From Alistipes sp. (GTDB taxonomy: Bacteria; Bacteroidota; Bacteroidia; Bacteroidales; Rikenellaceae): a stretch of 64,000 bases of DNA. The notes under the pieces were generated by a model, which saw only the letters and a list, made by a program, of their open reading frames with translations, was not told where the DNA came from and made no database searches. Within the stretch, counting starts at the first letter, position 1. Every line of letters starts with the position of its first letter. Where the stretch lies: positions 33,244-97,243 of the forward strand of contig JAFNXN010000009.1 of NCBI GenBank assembly GCA_017379015.1, given 5' to 3'. This document shows, in pieces, positions 9,031 through 18,383 of the stretch. Position numbers and translations under genes: made by a program.

Positions 9031-9720
9031 ATGAAGCGTTATTTTATCTATCTATCATTGATTGCTGCAATGATGGTTCAGTCGTGCATCACGATTAATA
9101 CCACTCCTAAGGAGGATGCTAAGCAGGAGCCTGCTGTAGAGCAGACAGTTGAGGCTGAAGCTACTGCTGAGGCTGAGGCTGCTGTTGAGCGTGTATACGC
9201 TTGTGGCTATGATGGCTATGTCTCTATTCGCGAGACTGCATCATACAAGGGCACAAAGCTTGGTAACTTCGATAATGGTCCTGATGGAGCAGTCCTCTTG
9301 GAGGATCTAGGTGAGTGGATGAAGATTGAGTATTACGGCATTGTGGGCTATGTAACATCGTTCTATGTTCAGGATACCCCATCTGAGCCATATAATGGTC
9401 GACTCACACCTGACGACCTTGCAGGCGTATGGGCCGGCAATGGTGGTTTCATGCTCTTCATTTTTGATAATGGTACTTGGGAGTATGGCTACGACAATGC
9501 TGCACAGAAGGGTACTTACGTTATGCAGAACGGCAGCCTTAAACTAGATGATGATTGGGTAATTAACGTTGACGAGGCAAGCAAGACGCTTGAGGGTTTT
9601 CAGCGTTGTGGCTTTGTTAACAACTACGATGAGGATGGCGGTGGCTATGGCTGCATCACACGTGCCGACTTCAAGGCGGCAGGCAAGGCTCTCTTGAAGG
9701 AGCTTCGCAGCAACAAGTAG
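9031..9720 (+). CDS. Lipoprotein with bacterial SH3-like domain
   Basis: 229 residues. A signal peptide with a lipobox (AAMMVQSC, Cys19) predicts a lipid-anchored envelope protein. Residues about 30-52 are a Glu/Ala-rich linker. Residues about 55-112 resemble a bacterial SH3 domain (GYVSIRETASYKGTKLGNF, then EWMKIEYYGIVGYVTSFYV), which often binds cell-wall peptides. The C-terminal 100 residues (LAGVWAGNGGFMLFIFDNGTW onward) look like a small beta-sheet module of a lipocalin-like or stress-protein type. It stands alone with its own terminator. Ligand unknown. Confidence 0.8.
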   Translation: MKRYFIYLSLIAAMMVQSCITINTTPKEDAKQEPAVEQTVEAEATAEAEAAVERVYACGYDGYVSIRETASYKGTKLGNFDNGPDGAVLLEDLGEWMKIEYYGIVGYVTSFYVQDTPSEPYNGRLTPDDLAGVWAGNGGFMLFIFDNGTWEYGYDNAAQKGTYVMQNGSLKLDDDWVINVDEASKTLEGFQRCGFVNNYDEDGGGYGCITRADFKAAGKALLKELRSNK

Positions 9721-9743
9721 TCACTCTTCAACGAGTATAAGCA

Positions 9744-9784
9744 GGGCTGGCAGGGGCACACCTTGTCAGCCTCTTGTTTTTCTG
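9744..9784 (+). terminator. Terminator after SH3 lipoprotein
   Basis: Hairpin GGCTGGCAGG / CCTTGTCAGCC (with G-U pairs) around a short loop, followed by a T-rich stretch containing TTTTT. Confidence 0.6.
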
Positions 9785-9861
9785 CTCTGCCAGTCACCAA
9801 GTAACGCGAGCAACAGGGGTGGGGTCATGCGTTACTGGTGTTACTGGGGAGAGTAAAGAGG

Positions 9862-9891
9862 ACAGAGAGTGTACAGAGAGGAAACAGAGAG
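9862..9891. repeat. Three ACAGAGAG copies at exact 11-bp spacing
   Basis: ACAGAGAG begins at 9862, 9873 and 9884 inside a strongly purine-rich strand (about 9851-9916) between two convergent genes. The spacing is about one helical turn. No function is assigned. Confidence 0.6.
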
Positions 9892-9900
9892 AAGACAATG

Positions 9901-9932
9901 AAAACAGGGAGAGAACAAACGCTCCCTCCCTG
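9901..9932 (-). terminator. Terminator of the HtrA gene
   Basis: On the minus strand a CAGGGAGGGAG / CTCTCCCTG hairpin is followed by TTTT. It lies 59 bp beyond the htrA stop. Confidence 0.55.
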
Positions 9933-9990
9933 AAAACTCTCCCTAAACTCCTCAACCTCCTGGTCTCAGCGGGGCAACCGCCGAACGACG

Positions 9991-11469
9991 CTACTCAACT
10001 ATGACATAGCTTGAGGCGCGGCCATTAGGATAGATGCCGTCGATAGATCGAATCTTCGTGGTGAGCTTGTCAAGGTCCTCGACGCTATATACTGCCCTAT
10101 CGTTGATATGGGTGATGACAAAGCCCTCACGAACACGCGCACGCTGCAACAGACCATTGCCATCGAGTTTCTGCACCTGGATACCACCGCGAATGTCGAG
10201 CTGTCGGCACAACGACGTAGGCGCAGTAACAAGCTTACCACCAAGCATTTGAGCCACATCCACAGAGCCTGACTCAAGCAACGAGGTCTCGCCAGCCCTA
10301 TTTTGGAGCGTAGCAACCACCGATGCCTCGCGGCCATCGCGGATAAACCTTATGCGCACCTTATCGCCCGGACGACGCTTGCCTATCTGCTCGAGGAGCG
10401 TAGCGTTGTCGTTGATCTCAACACCCTCGATATGTGTGATCACATCGCCCTTGCGAATACCCGCCTTAGAGGCTGCACCATCCTCGGCAACAGAGGCAAC
10501 ATAGATGCCGCCAATTCGGCTGATGCCCGTCTGCTCGCCCATCTGATCGATAAACTGCTGATCCACAGCCCTAAACGACAGACCAAGCACAGCACGCTGC
10601 ACCACGCCCGACTCCTTGAGGTCGACAACAACCTTGCTCACGATGCTCACAGGCACGGCAAACGAGTAGCCCATATAGCCTCCCGTAGAGGTCTTGATAA
10701 TGGTATTGATGCCCACAAGCTCGCCACGCGAGTTAACCAGCGCACCGCCCGAGTTACCGGGATTCACCGCCGCATCTGTCTGGATGAATGCCTCGATGCC
10801 GTTACGGTTGTCGATAGCACCCAACGAGCGCGCCTTAGCCGAGACGATACCCGCTGTGATTGTCGACTGCAGGTCCATAGGATAGCCTATGGCAAGCACC
10901 CACTCGCCAAGGCGCAGGTCATCCGACGAGCCAAAGGGGATCGTGGGTAGGTTCTCCGCCTCGATCTTCACAAGAGCCACGTCGGTAGAGGGGTCGCTAC
11001 CAATGATACGTCCATCAAAGACCCTACCATCGGGGAGCTTGACCTTCACCGTCTTAGCATTCTCGATAACGTGGTTGTTGGTTACGATATATCCATCCTT
11101 CGAGATGATCACTCCCGAGCCTCCTGCGCGTGCCTCACGCTGCTGCTCGTAGCCCTCGGGGAGTCCGAAGAAGAGCGAGAAGGGGTCGGCATAACGCTGC
11201 GACTCAACAGCTATGGTGCAGTCGAGGCTCACAACAGCCTTCACGGCACTCTCGGCGGCGTATGTCAGGTCGGGATACTCTGCCGAGGCTGCTGACGACG
11301 TAAATAGTGCCCTCGTTGTGTTTGCCTCTTGGCTCTCCACGACGGCATCTACACCGAGAAGATCTGCTCCACTGTGATTAAAATAGCGCGCCATGACACC
11401 TGTGGTGATGGCTCCAGTTGCTGCCGATAGTAGGGCAACACCTGCTAAAAGAAATAGACTACGTTTCAT
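9991..11469 (-). CDS. htrA: HtrA/Deg-family periplasmic serine protease
   Basis: 492 residues: an N-terminal signal or anchor helix, a trypsin-like domain with the complete triad His133 (VTNNHVIENA), Asp163 (STDVALVKI) and Ser240 (NPGNSGGALV), then two PDZ domains at about 290-385 and 400-485. This is the DegP/DegQ class, an envelope protease and chaperone that removes misfolded exported proteins and is usually induced by envelope stress. It faces a convergent lipoprotein gene on one side and a small DivIC-like gene about 116 bp upstream. The family name is certain, the degP/degQ subtype is not. Confidence 0.95.
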   Translation of the reverse strand: MKRSLFLLAGVALLSAATGAITTGVMARYFNHSGADLLGVDAVVESQEANTTRALFTSSAASAEYPDLTYAAESAVKAVVSLDCTIAVESQRYADPFSLFFGLPEGYEQQREARAGGSGVIISKDGYIVTNNHVIENAKTVKVKLPDGRVFDGRIIGSDPSTDVALVKIEAENLPTIPFGSSDDLRLGEWVLAIGYPMDLQSTITAGIVSAKARSLGAIDNRNGIEAFIQTDAAVNPGNSGGALVNSRGELVGINTIIKTSTGGYMGYSFAVPVSIVSKVVVDLKESGVVQRAVLGLSFRAVDQQFIDQMGEQTGISRIGGIYVASVAEDGAASKAGIRKGDVITHIEGVEINDNATLLEQIGKRRPGDKVRIRFIRDGREASVVATLQNRAGETSLLESGSVDVAQMLGGKLVTAPTSLCRQLDIRGGIQVQKLDGNGLLQRARVREGFVITHINDRAVYSVEDLDKLTTKIRSIDGIYPNGRASSYVIVE

Positions 11470-11585
11470 AACACAAAAAAATTAAATTCAGTGGGCGACT
11501 TACACCATAGGCAAAAAGGCTAAATATAAATACTCGCTAAGCCAACGGCTAGGAGCAACCAATTATTGCACGAGAGGCAACTTAT

Positions 11586-11876
11586 TTACTCGAGAATGTA
11601 GACCACCTCGCCCTCGCGCTGCATCAGAAAACGCTCGCGTGCAAACTTCTCGACGAACTCTGGCGAGTGTTGCAGGTTGTAAATGAAGCTACTATCGCGC
11701 GCTATTTTTGCCTGTAGCTCAGCAATTTGAGGCTCTATCTCGCGCCTACGCTCGTTGGTGCGCCTGATGTCCTCCACCGTGCCCACAGCCACGACAATGG
11801 TGAAGATGGCTATCGCCACAGTGAGCGACACCCAGAAATACTTCACCAGCCTATCTTTAATACTCTGCCCGTCCAT
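11586..11876 (-). CDS. FtsB/DivIC-like septum formation protein
   Basis: 96 residues: a short cytoplasmic N-terminus, one membrane helix (about 13-32, YFWVSLTVAIAIFTIVVAVG), then a coiled coil (about 36-65) and a C-terminal segment PEFVEKFARERFLMQREGE. That segment matches the FtsB/DivIC family, single-pass division proteins that form a complex with FtsL and FtsQ. Its stop lies 3 bp after the queE stop region on the same strand, suggesting one transcript with queE and hpt. Confidence 0.85.
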   Translation of the reverse strand: MDGQSIKDRLVKYFWVSLTVAIAIFTIVVAVGTVEDIRRTNERRREIEPQIAELQAKIARDSSFIYNLQHSPEFVEKFARERFLMQREGEVVYILE

Positions 11877-11879
11877 AGC

Positions 11880-12515
11880 CTATGGGATATGCATAAACTT
11901 ATGGGTCTGAATAGATATATTCCACTCGGGATGGAGCTTCACCCACTCGACAATCTCGCCAATGATCTGCTCATAGACGCTCCACTCGGGCTGCACATAG
12001 AGCAGACACTTACGACCCACCCTGCGGCTGCACTCAACAGCCCACTCAAGGTCCTCCTTGGTCTGAATGATCACCTTAAGCTCATCGGCACGCGCAAATG
12101 CCTCATCGAGGGGTGGCAGCTGACGCTTGGGCGATAGACACACCCAGTCGAACTCGCCACTGAGAGGCTGCGTGCCCGAGGTCTCGAGGAAGATCTCCAA
12201 TCCGCGCGCATGAAGCTCTCGTGTGAGCATACCTAGGGGGTAGAGCAGAGGCTCGCCACCTGTGATTACTATAGCCTGTGCCGAGCACGACGCAGCACGC
12301 TCGACGATGGTGCTCACCTCGGTAGGAGGAAAGACCTTGGGGTTCCACGTGTACTTAGCATCGCACCAGCGACAACCCACGTCACAGCCACCAAGGCGTA
12401 TGAAATAGGCGGGCTTACCAGTGTGGTAGCCCTCGCCCTGCACGGTGTAGAAGTCCTCAACGAGGGGCAACTTACGTCCACCCTCCAAAAGTTCTAGGTC
12501 GGGGTTAATCTTCAT
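11880..12515 (-). CDS. queE: 7-carboxy-7-deazaguanine synthase QueE
   Basis: 211 residues. A radical-SAM cluster motif CDVGCRWC (C-x3-C-x2-C) sits in a GGCDVGCRWCDAKYTW context, preceded by TVQGEGYHTGKPAYFIRLGG, which is diagnostic for QueE. The ITGGEPLL segment follows. The enzyme contracts 6-carboxytetrahydropterin to 7-carboxy-7-deazaguanine in queuosine biosynthesis. Its start overlaps the end of hpt by 11 bp. The other queuosine genes (queC, queD) are not next to it. Confidence 0.95.
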   Translation of the reverse strand: MKINPDLELLEGGRKLPLVEDFYTVQGEGYHTGKPAYFIRLGGCDVGCRWCDAKYTWNPKVFPPTEVSTIVERAASCSAQAIVITGGEPLLYPLGMLTRELHARGLEIFLETSGTQPLSGEFDWVCLSPKRQLPPLDEAFARADELKVIIQTKEDLEWAVECSRRVGRKCLLYVQPEWSVYEQIIGEIVEWVKLHPEWNISIQTHKFMHIP

Positions 12516-13056
12516 CTATAACATAAATATCTTTGAGGTTACGACCTATCTGATTGTAATCCAAGCCATAACCAACAATAAACTCATTACCAATAGGCAT
12601 CGCCACATAGTCAATCTCGTACTCGTAGAGGAACTTCTCGGGCTTGAAGAAGAGCGTGCATATTGAGATGCTTGCAGGCTTACGCACCTTGAGATAGTCG
12701 AGTAGGTAGTTCATGCTGTGACCCGTCTCGACGATATCCTCGACAATGATAATATCCTTGCCCTCGATGTCGAAGTCGATGCCGAGGTGCTGCTTGATGC
12801 AACCCGTAGACTGCGTACCCTCGTAAGATGAGATCTTGACAAATGCCAAGCGACAATCGAACTTTGTCTTGCGCACCAAGTCGCTAAGGAACAGGAATGC
12901 ACCCGACAACACACCAAGGAAGATCGGTGTCTTGCCCTCGTAACGAACATTAAGCTGGTCGGCAACACGCTGCACAGCCTTATCAATCTCCTCTGCTGGG
13001 ATCATAGTCTTGAACTTACGATCTAAGAGCTTGATCCTTTCGATATTCTCCGCCAT
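12505..13056 (-). CDS. hpt: Hypoxanthine phosphoribosyltransferase
   Basis: 183 residues, normal for the family. The PRPP-binding motif is IIIVEDIVETGHSM; the dimer/active-site segment near the N-terminus is ...KTPIFLGVLSGAFLFLSDL; and VGYGLDYNQIGRNL lies near the C-terminus. It salvages hypoxanthine or guanine to IMP/GMP in the cytoplasm. First gene of a probable hpt-queE-divIC unit, with a promoter match just upstream. Confidence 0.95.
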   Translation of the reverse strand: MAENIERIKLLDRKFKTMIPAEEIDKAVQRVADQLNVRYEGKTPIFLGVLSGAFLFLSDLVRKTKFDCRLAFVKISSYEGTQSTGCIKQHLGIDFDIEGKDIIIVEDIVETGHSMNYLLDYLKVRKPASISICTLFFKPEKFLYEYEIDYVAMPIGNEFIVGYGLDYNQIGRNLKDIYVIDED

Positions 13057-13083
13057 AATATATTAGTAAACAAATTAATTTCT

Positions 13084-13115
13084 CAAAGTTATACATTTTT
13101 CTTAGAACAACCAAA
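13084..13115 (-). promoter_or_regulatory. Promoter of hpt
   Basis: On the minus strand: TTTG (13112-13115), a 20-nt spacer and TAACTTTG (13084-13091), about 28 bp before the hpt start. It lies just beyond the hydF stop. Confidence 0.6.
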
Positions 13116-14300
13116 CTACTCGGTGCGCACACGGTCAAGAATACCCGTCAGGGCAGCGAGTATCACACCGTAGTTTGTTATCGCCACACCCTGCTTACGC
13201 GCTCGCTCAATGCGACTTAGCACATGTTGGCGATTGAACATACACGCTCCGCAGTGTATCACAAGGTCGTACGAGGTAAGCTCCTCGGGGTAGTCCGAGC
13301 CACCCACAATGTCGATATGCAGCCCCTCGCCAAACCTCTTGCGTAGGATGCGAGGCAGCTTTACACGACCAATATCCTCGTTCTGCGGCGTATGCGTACA
13401 CGCCTCGGCGATGAGTATTCGCGACTGCTCGGTAAGCTTTCCAAGAGCCTTAACACCCTCGGTGAAGAGCTTTATATCGCCCTTGTAGCGAGCAAACAAG
13501 ATCGAGAATGAGGTGAGCGTAGACTCCTGAGGCTTAAGCGCATAGACCTCATTAAACGCCTGAGAGTCAGTGATAATAAGCTCGGGAGGCGTCGTCATCG
13601 AAGCTAGAGCCTCAGCCATACGGTCGGGCGTACAGCAGATTGGCACACACCCACGATCAAGCAGCTCACGGATGGTCTGCACCTGAGGCTGAATAAGACG
13701 TCCCTTGGGTGCCGACTTATCTTGTGGCATGACGAGGAGCACCCTATCGCCTGCCTGGCAGAAGCCCTCGGTAATAAGACGCTCATCGCGCTTATAGCTC
13801 TCCACAATCGCAGCACGCAGCTCCTCAACACCCTCGCCACGTAGGGCACTTATCGCCAACACACGACGCTTGGCACGCTCCTCGATATATCGCCTTACTG
13901 CCTCAGCATCGCTCAGCTGGTCCACCTTATTGAGAACCAGCAGCGTGGGGATCTCGCGCACACGACATTCATCCACCATGCCCCACTCGCTATCGCCACC
14001 TTTGTCCGTGAAGATTATAATAGCTAAATCGGTCTTATTGAGCACCTTAGCAGCGCGAGCCATACGCTCATCACCAAGCGTCGTGCGATCGTCAAGACCA
14101 GGAGTATCAACCAACAATGCAGCACCTAACCCATTGATCTCCAACGCCTTCTGCACAGGATCGGTCGTTGTTCCCGCCTCGGGCGATACGATTGCAACAT
14201 CGTGACCCACGAGCAGGTTCATCAATGTCGACTTACCGGCATTGGTGCGTCCGAAGAGTGCTACATGCACGCGTTCCGAAATAGGTGTTGTAAGAGCCAT
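13116..14300 (-). CDS. hydF: [FeFe] hydrogenase maturation GTPase HydF
   Basis: 394 residues. The N-terminal GTPase domain has the P-loop GRTNAGKS (17-24), the VDTPGLDD switch and NKVD. The C-terminal cluster-binding part shows EACTH and HCGAC, the CxH...HCxxC ligand set of HydF. HydF is the scaffold on which the 2Fe subcluster of the H-cluster is assembled and handed to the hydrogenase. It is the last gene of hydA-hydE-hydG-hydF, 12 bp after hydG. Confidence 0.97.
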   Translation of the reverse strand: MALTTPISERVHVALFGRTNAGKSTLMNLLVGHDVAIVSPEAGTTTDPVQKALEINGLGAALLVDTPGLDDRTTLGDERMARAAKVLNKTDLAIIIFTDKGGDSEWGMVDECRVREIPTLLVLNKVDQLSDAEAVRRYIEERAKRRVLAISALRGEGVEELRAAIVESYKRDERLITEGFCQAGDRVLLVMPQDKSAPKGRLIQPQVQTIRELLDRGCVPICCTPDRMAEALASMTTPPELIITDSQAFNEVYALKPQESTLTSFSILFARYKGDIKLFTEGVKALGKLTEQSRILIAEACTHTPQNEDIGRVKLPRILRKRFGEGLHIDIVGGSDYPEELTSYDLVIHCGACMFNRQHVLSRIERARKQGVAITNYGVILAALTGILDRVRTE

Positions 14301-14312
14301 ACTATCAGATGA

Positions 14313-15743
14313 TTAAAATCTAAAATCACGCTTACCTTCGACAATAGCACGTAGGTTATTCTCGGTTATGCGACGTATCTTCTCCGAGGGTATAACCTGC
14401 TTAAGACGCTCAATCATCTTAAGTGCCTCAACCTTAACCGCTGGCGAGGCATAATCCTCGGCATACTCGGCAAGGGTCATCAACGCATTAGGTGCGCAGC
14501 AGTCGCCTATCAAGCCACGCTTCGCTAGCGACATAAATCTATCTCCGGTGCGTCCCTCACGATAGCACGCCGTGCAGAAGCTTGGGATATAGCCCAACTC
14601 AAGCAGCCAGCCCACGATCTGGTCGAGCGTACGGTTATCCGATATATCAAACTGTGCCGACTCCTCAGCATCCTCGATGCCCTCAGCATAGCCACCCACC
14701 GAGGTCTTCGAGCCACCACTAAGCTGCGATACGCCGACATCGAGCACCAACTCGCGCGAACGCTGCGACTCGCGTGTCGAGACGATCATGCCAGTATAGG
14801 GCACTGCAAGGCGCAACACCGCAACGATACGACGGAACACCTCATCGGTAACGGCATTAGGGAAGTCACGAGGGTCGATGTCGTCAGCAGGACGGATGCG
14901 TGGCACACTGATGGTATGAGGTCCCACGCCAAAGCGTGCCTCAAGGTGCTCGGCATGCATCAATATACCCACAACGTCGTAGCGGTAGTTAGACAAGCCA
15001 AACAGAGCTCCCACACCCACATCGTCGATGCCGCCAAGCATAGCACGGTCCATCGCCTCGGTGTGGTAAGCCCAATCGCTCTTAGGGCCTGTTGGGTGGA
15101 GCTTCTCGTATGCCTCACGGTCGTAGGTCTCCTCGAAGAGGATATATGTGCCGATGCCAGCATCCTTCAATCGGGTGTAGTTCTCTACCGTCGTAGCCGC
15201 AATATTGACGTTTACGCGGCGTATAGCACCATTCTTATGGTGTATCGAGTAGATGGTGTCGATCGACTCGAGGACATACTCTATAGGGCTCTGTGTGGGG
15301 TGCTCACCCGTCTCGAGCGCAAGTCGCTTGTGACCCATATCCTGAAGTGCGATGACCTCACGACGTATCTCCTCCTGCGTGAGCTTACGACGTGGGATGG
15401 TGCGATTCTTAGCATGATAAGGACAATATACACAGCCATTTACGCAGTAGTTCGAGAGATACAATGGCGCAAACATCACTATACGATTGCCATAGATCTG
15501 CTCCTTGAGCCTGCGGGCGATGCTATACATGCGCTCCTCGATCTCCTTATCCTCCACCTCGATAAGCACAGCTGCCTCGCGGTGCGTAAGACCGCCACCC
15601 TTCTCTGCCTTTGCCAAGATCTCCTCAACGAGTGCCTTGTCGTGCTTGTGGTCGAGAGCATATTGCAGCGTCGAGCGAATCTCACCATCGTGGATAAACT
15701 CTGCCGCATGCTCCGACATTACGTTATACTCTATATTGCTCAT
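14313..15743 (-). CDS. hydG: [FeFe] hydrogenase maturase HydG (radical SAM tyrosine lyase)
   Basis: 476 residues. The radical-SAM cysteines are C100-x3-C104-x2-C107 in NYCVNGCVYCPYHAKN. The C-terminal auxiliary cluster site is FCTACYREGRTG with GDCCAPNALMT. HydG splits tyrosine to supply CO and CN- on an Fe(Cys) synthon for the H-cluster. It sits between hydE (10 bp) and hydF (12 bp). The C-terminal motif separates it from the related thiazole enzyme ThiH. Confidence 0.97.
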   Translation of the reverse strand: MSNIEYNVMSEHAAEFIHDGEIRSTLQYALDHKHDKALVEEILAKAEKGGGLTHREAAVLIEVEDKEIEERMYSIARRLKEQIYGNRIVMFAPLYLSNYCVNGCVYCPYHAKNRTIPRRKLTQEEIRREVIALQDMGHKRLALETGEHPTQSPIEYVLESIDTIYSIHHKNGAIRRVNVNIAATTVENYTRLKDAGIGTYILFEETYDREAYEKLHPTGPKSDWAYHTEAMDRAMLGGIDDVGVGALFGLSNYRYDVVGILMHAEHLEARFGVGPHTISVPRIRPADDIDPRDFPNAVTDEVFRRIVAVLRLAVPYTGMIVSTRESQRSRELVLDVGVSQLSGGSKTSVGGYAEGIEDAEESAQFDISDNRTLDQIVGWLLELGYIPSFCTACYREGRTGDRFMSLAKRGLIGDCCAPNALMTLAEYAEDYASPAVKVEALKMIERLKQVIPSEKIRRITENNLRAIVEGKRDFRF

Positions 15744-15753
15744 AAATCATTTA

Positions 15754-16797
15754 TTAAAAGTTAAAATCGCCACGGGCATAATCAATGTGATAGCCAATGG
15801 TTTGTAGTTCAGCCTCGAGAGCCGAGAGACCTTCGGCAGCCTCCTTGCCCCACGACGCTTTATTCTCATATATGGCATACTTCGCCCTGATGTCCGAGGG
15901 CGATAGGTTGGGCATCACCACGTTAGCTCCCGAGAGTATTCCCTCCAGACGACCCGTAGGACTCAATGTAGCCAACGCCGTGGTCGACGGTATGAGTGCC
16001 TTGGGAAGCATAAGCCTCACTATAGCCACCGCGGCAAGCACTAGGCGCAGATCACCCGCCGGCTCACCACCAAGCGGCGTAGCACGATGCGGCAAGAAGG
16101 GTCCTATGCCCACCATCTCGGGGCGCATACGCTCGATAAGTTGCAGATCCTCAACAATATGGTCTATGGTCTGCCCCTTAACGCCAATCATCATACCCAT
16201 GCCCGTCTGATAGCCTATACGCTTCAGCGACTCAAGACAGTCAAGACGATGCCTAAGTCCTCGTCCTGCGGGGTGTAGGCTCTCGTATAGCTCCTCGTTT
16301 GCCGCCTCGTGGCGCAACAAGTAGCGATTAGCTCCCGCCTCGTAGAGAGCACGATAGGACTCCTCGCCACGCTCACCCAACGACAGTGTGATAGCCACAT
16401 CGGGGTATTCACGACGCATAGTGGCAACAAGCTCAGTGAGCCACCTATCGGTATGCGTTCCATCCTCGCCACCCTGAAGCACAAAGGTGCGAAATCCTAG
16501 TCGGTAGCCCTCCTTGCAGCACTCCATCACCTCGTCATGCGTAAGACGGTAACGCTCGGCACTACGGTTGCTACGACGCAAGCCGCAATACAAGCAGTCG
16601 CAACGACAGTAGCTCGACAGCTCAATAAGGCCACGTATATATATGCCAAGTCCGAACTGCTCACGGGCAGTTCGGACAGCACTATCACGCAAGAGTTGGA
16701 GCACGTGGTCATCTTTGGCACACTGCGAAAGTAGTGCCTTAAGGCTCACGTTGTCGAGCCTACCTAGGGATGTTAACTGCTCAACTAACTCTCTCAT
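15754..16797 (-). CDS. hydE: [FeFe] hydrogenase maturase HydE (radical SAM)
   Basis: 347 residues. The radical-SAM motif is C64-x3-C68-x2-C71 (SSYCRCDCLYCGLRRSN), followed by FRTFVLQGGEDG and GMMIGVKGQT, matching HydE/BioB-fold maturases. HydE acts on the HydG-derived iron synthon on the way to the 2Fe subcluster. It lies 8 bp downstream of the hydrogenase gene and 10 bp upstream of hydG. Confidence 0.96.
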   Translation of the reverse strand: MRELVEQLTSLGRLDNVSLKALLSQCAKDDHVLQLLRDSAVRTAREQFGLGIYIRGLIELSSYCRCDCLYCGLRRSNRSAERYRLTHDEVMECCKEGYRLGFRTFVLQGGEDGTHTDRWLTELVATMRREYPDVAITLSLGERGEESYRALYEAGANRYLLRHEAANEELYESLHPAGRGLRHRLDCLESLKRIGYQTGMGMMIGVKGQTIDHIVEDLQLIERMRPEMVGIGPFLPHRATPLGGEPAGDLRLVLAAVAIVRLMLPKALIPSTTALATLSPTGRLEGILSGANVVMPNLSPSDIRAKYAIYENKASWGKEAAEGLSALEAELQTIGYHIDYARGDFNF

Positions 16798-16805
16798 TTT
16801 TAAGA

Positions 16806-18254
16806 TTAACGTTTCTTCAGCTCTGCATCGAAGGTCTTCTTACCATCGCCATAAGCCGTATGTACGCTCGGACCAGAGATACAGCCACCATCGCAGACCA
16901 TCACCTCGATGAACTGTGCTGGAGCCTTACCAGTCTTACCGTAAGCCTTCAACAGACCGACATTCTTCTTGTTTAGACCCGCGATCTGAAGCGTAGTGAA
17001 GTCGAGCTTACCGTCAACCAACTCCTTGACAGCAGCCGTAACACCACCATTCTCAGCAAAGCCGTGTGCCGAGCGACGTGATGCGCAATCTACTGGGTGG
17101 ATGTTAGCCTCGCCAAGCTCAATATTCATACCACCGAGAATAGCGTGTACCTCCTCGTATGTGAGTACGAAATCTACCTTACCCTCAAGACCCTCACGAC
17201 GTACCTCCTTACGCTTAGCGATACATGGACCTACGAAGACAAGCTTAGCGTTAGGATACTTCTCGCGAGCAAGCTCAGCGGTGTAGATCATAGGTGAGTA
17301 TGTCGACGAAATATACTTCTTAAGCTCTGGAGCGTGCTTTGCAGCCATCTCCATATATGATGGGCAGCACGATGTGGTCATGAATGGCTGACCCTCCTCC
17401 ATCTTCTCGGCAAACTCGTGAGTCTCCTTCTCGGTAGTGATCTCAGCACCACGCGCCACCTCGATAACATCCTTGAAGCCGATAGCCTTGATCGCACCAT
17501 ATACCTGCTCAGTAGGCACGTTGTACTGCGAGAGGATCGAAGGAGCTACCATAGCTACTACCTCCTCGCCACGACGGATAGCCTCCAAGATGTCGAACAC
17601 CTGCGAGATCTCGAAGATAGCACCGAATGGACAAGCGTTCATACACTTACCGCAGTAGATACACTTCGACTCGTCGATATGCTCCACACCATACTCATCC
17701 TTAGAGATTGCACCCACAGGACAAGCCTCCTCGCAAGGAACTGGGATGTAAACGATAGCATGGTAAGGACATGCAGCGAAGCACTTACCACAGCTGATAC
17801 AGATATTGTGGTTGATCTTACCCTGTGATGTATCGGGATCAAACTCGATAGCATTCTTTGGACAAGCATGCTCGCAAGCACGTGCCACACAACCACGACA
17901 AAGGTTTGTAATATCGTAGTTCGTACGAACGCATGATGAGCAAGCCTCATCAATAACGCACATGATGTTATCCTTAATCTTCTTACGATCGAGAGCCATC
18001 TTAGCGTATGCCGATAGTGGCATAAGCTCATCCTGCTCGTCGGTCATGTCGTAACCCAACAATGGCAACGACTTATACTTCCATACGGCACGCTCCTTGT
18101 GGATACAGCAGCGGCCACGCACCTTAGAGTTACGAGGGCTAAACTCAATAGGTACTCGATCAATCTTCTCGACGAGAGCACCCTCATTCCAGAGGCTCAC
18201 AAGCTTTGTGAGAAGTCTCTGGCGAACGATCATTACATTATTCTTAATTGCCAT
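16806..18254 (-). CDS. hydA: [FeFe] hydrogenase, group-B-like
   Basis: 482 residues. Clusters of cysteines at about 119-131, 152-162, 174-179 and 198-208 are ferredoxin-type 4Fe-4S sites. The H-cluster domain follows with L1 TTSCCPSY (Cys296/297), L2 VGPCIAKRKEV (Cys344) and L3 VMVCDGGCISGPS (Cys454, Cys458). L2 has GPC where the prototypical group A enzymes have MPC, which points to the group B enzymes widespread in gut Bacteroidota. It likely evolves H2 from reduced ferredoxin in the cytoplasm. First gene of a complete maturation operon. Confidence 0.94.
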   Translation of the reverse strand: MAIKNNVMIVRQRLLTKLVSLWNEGALVEKIDRVPIEFSPRNSKVRGRCCIHKERAVWKYKSLPLLGYDMTDEQDELMPLSAYAKMALDRKKIKDNIMCVIDEACSSCVRTNYDITNLCRGCVARACEHACPKNAIEFDPDTSQGKINHNICISCGKCFAACPYHAIVYIPVPCEEACPVGAISKDEYGVEHIDESKCIYCGKCMNACPFGAIFEISQVFDILEAIRRGEEVVAMVAPSILSQYNVPTEQVYGAIKAIGFKDVIEVARGAEITTEKETHEFAEKMEEGQPFMTTSCCPSYMEMAAKHAPELKKYISSTYSPMIYTAELAREKYPNAKLVFVGPCIAKRKEVRREGLEGKVDFVLTYEEVHAILGGMNIELGEANIHPVDCASRRSAHGFAENGGVTAAVKELVDGKLDFTTLQIAGLNKKNVGLLKAYGKTGKAPAQFIEVMVCDGGCISGPSVHTAYGDGKKTFDAELKKR

Positions 18255-18282
18255 ACGTATGGTGTTAGTGTTGTTAATTGAG

Positions 18283-18313
18283 CAAAGATACTATTAATTT
18301 CCTATTTTACAAA
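18283..18313 (-). promoter_or_regulatory. Promoter of the hydrogenase operon
   Basis: On the minus strand: TTTG (18310-18313), a 19-nt spacer and TATCTTTG (18283-18290), about 29 bp before the hydA start. A full consensus suggests strong expression of hydA-E-G-F. Confidence 0.72.
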
Positions 18314-18383
18314 AATTAATCTACCAAATTAGCATATTTATTTTACTGTGGACAATCACAGCTGACCTCCACACCTATTATAC

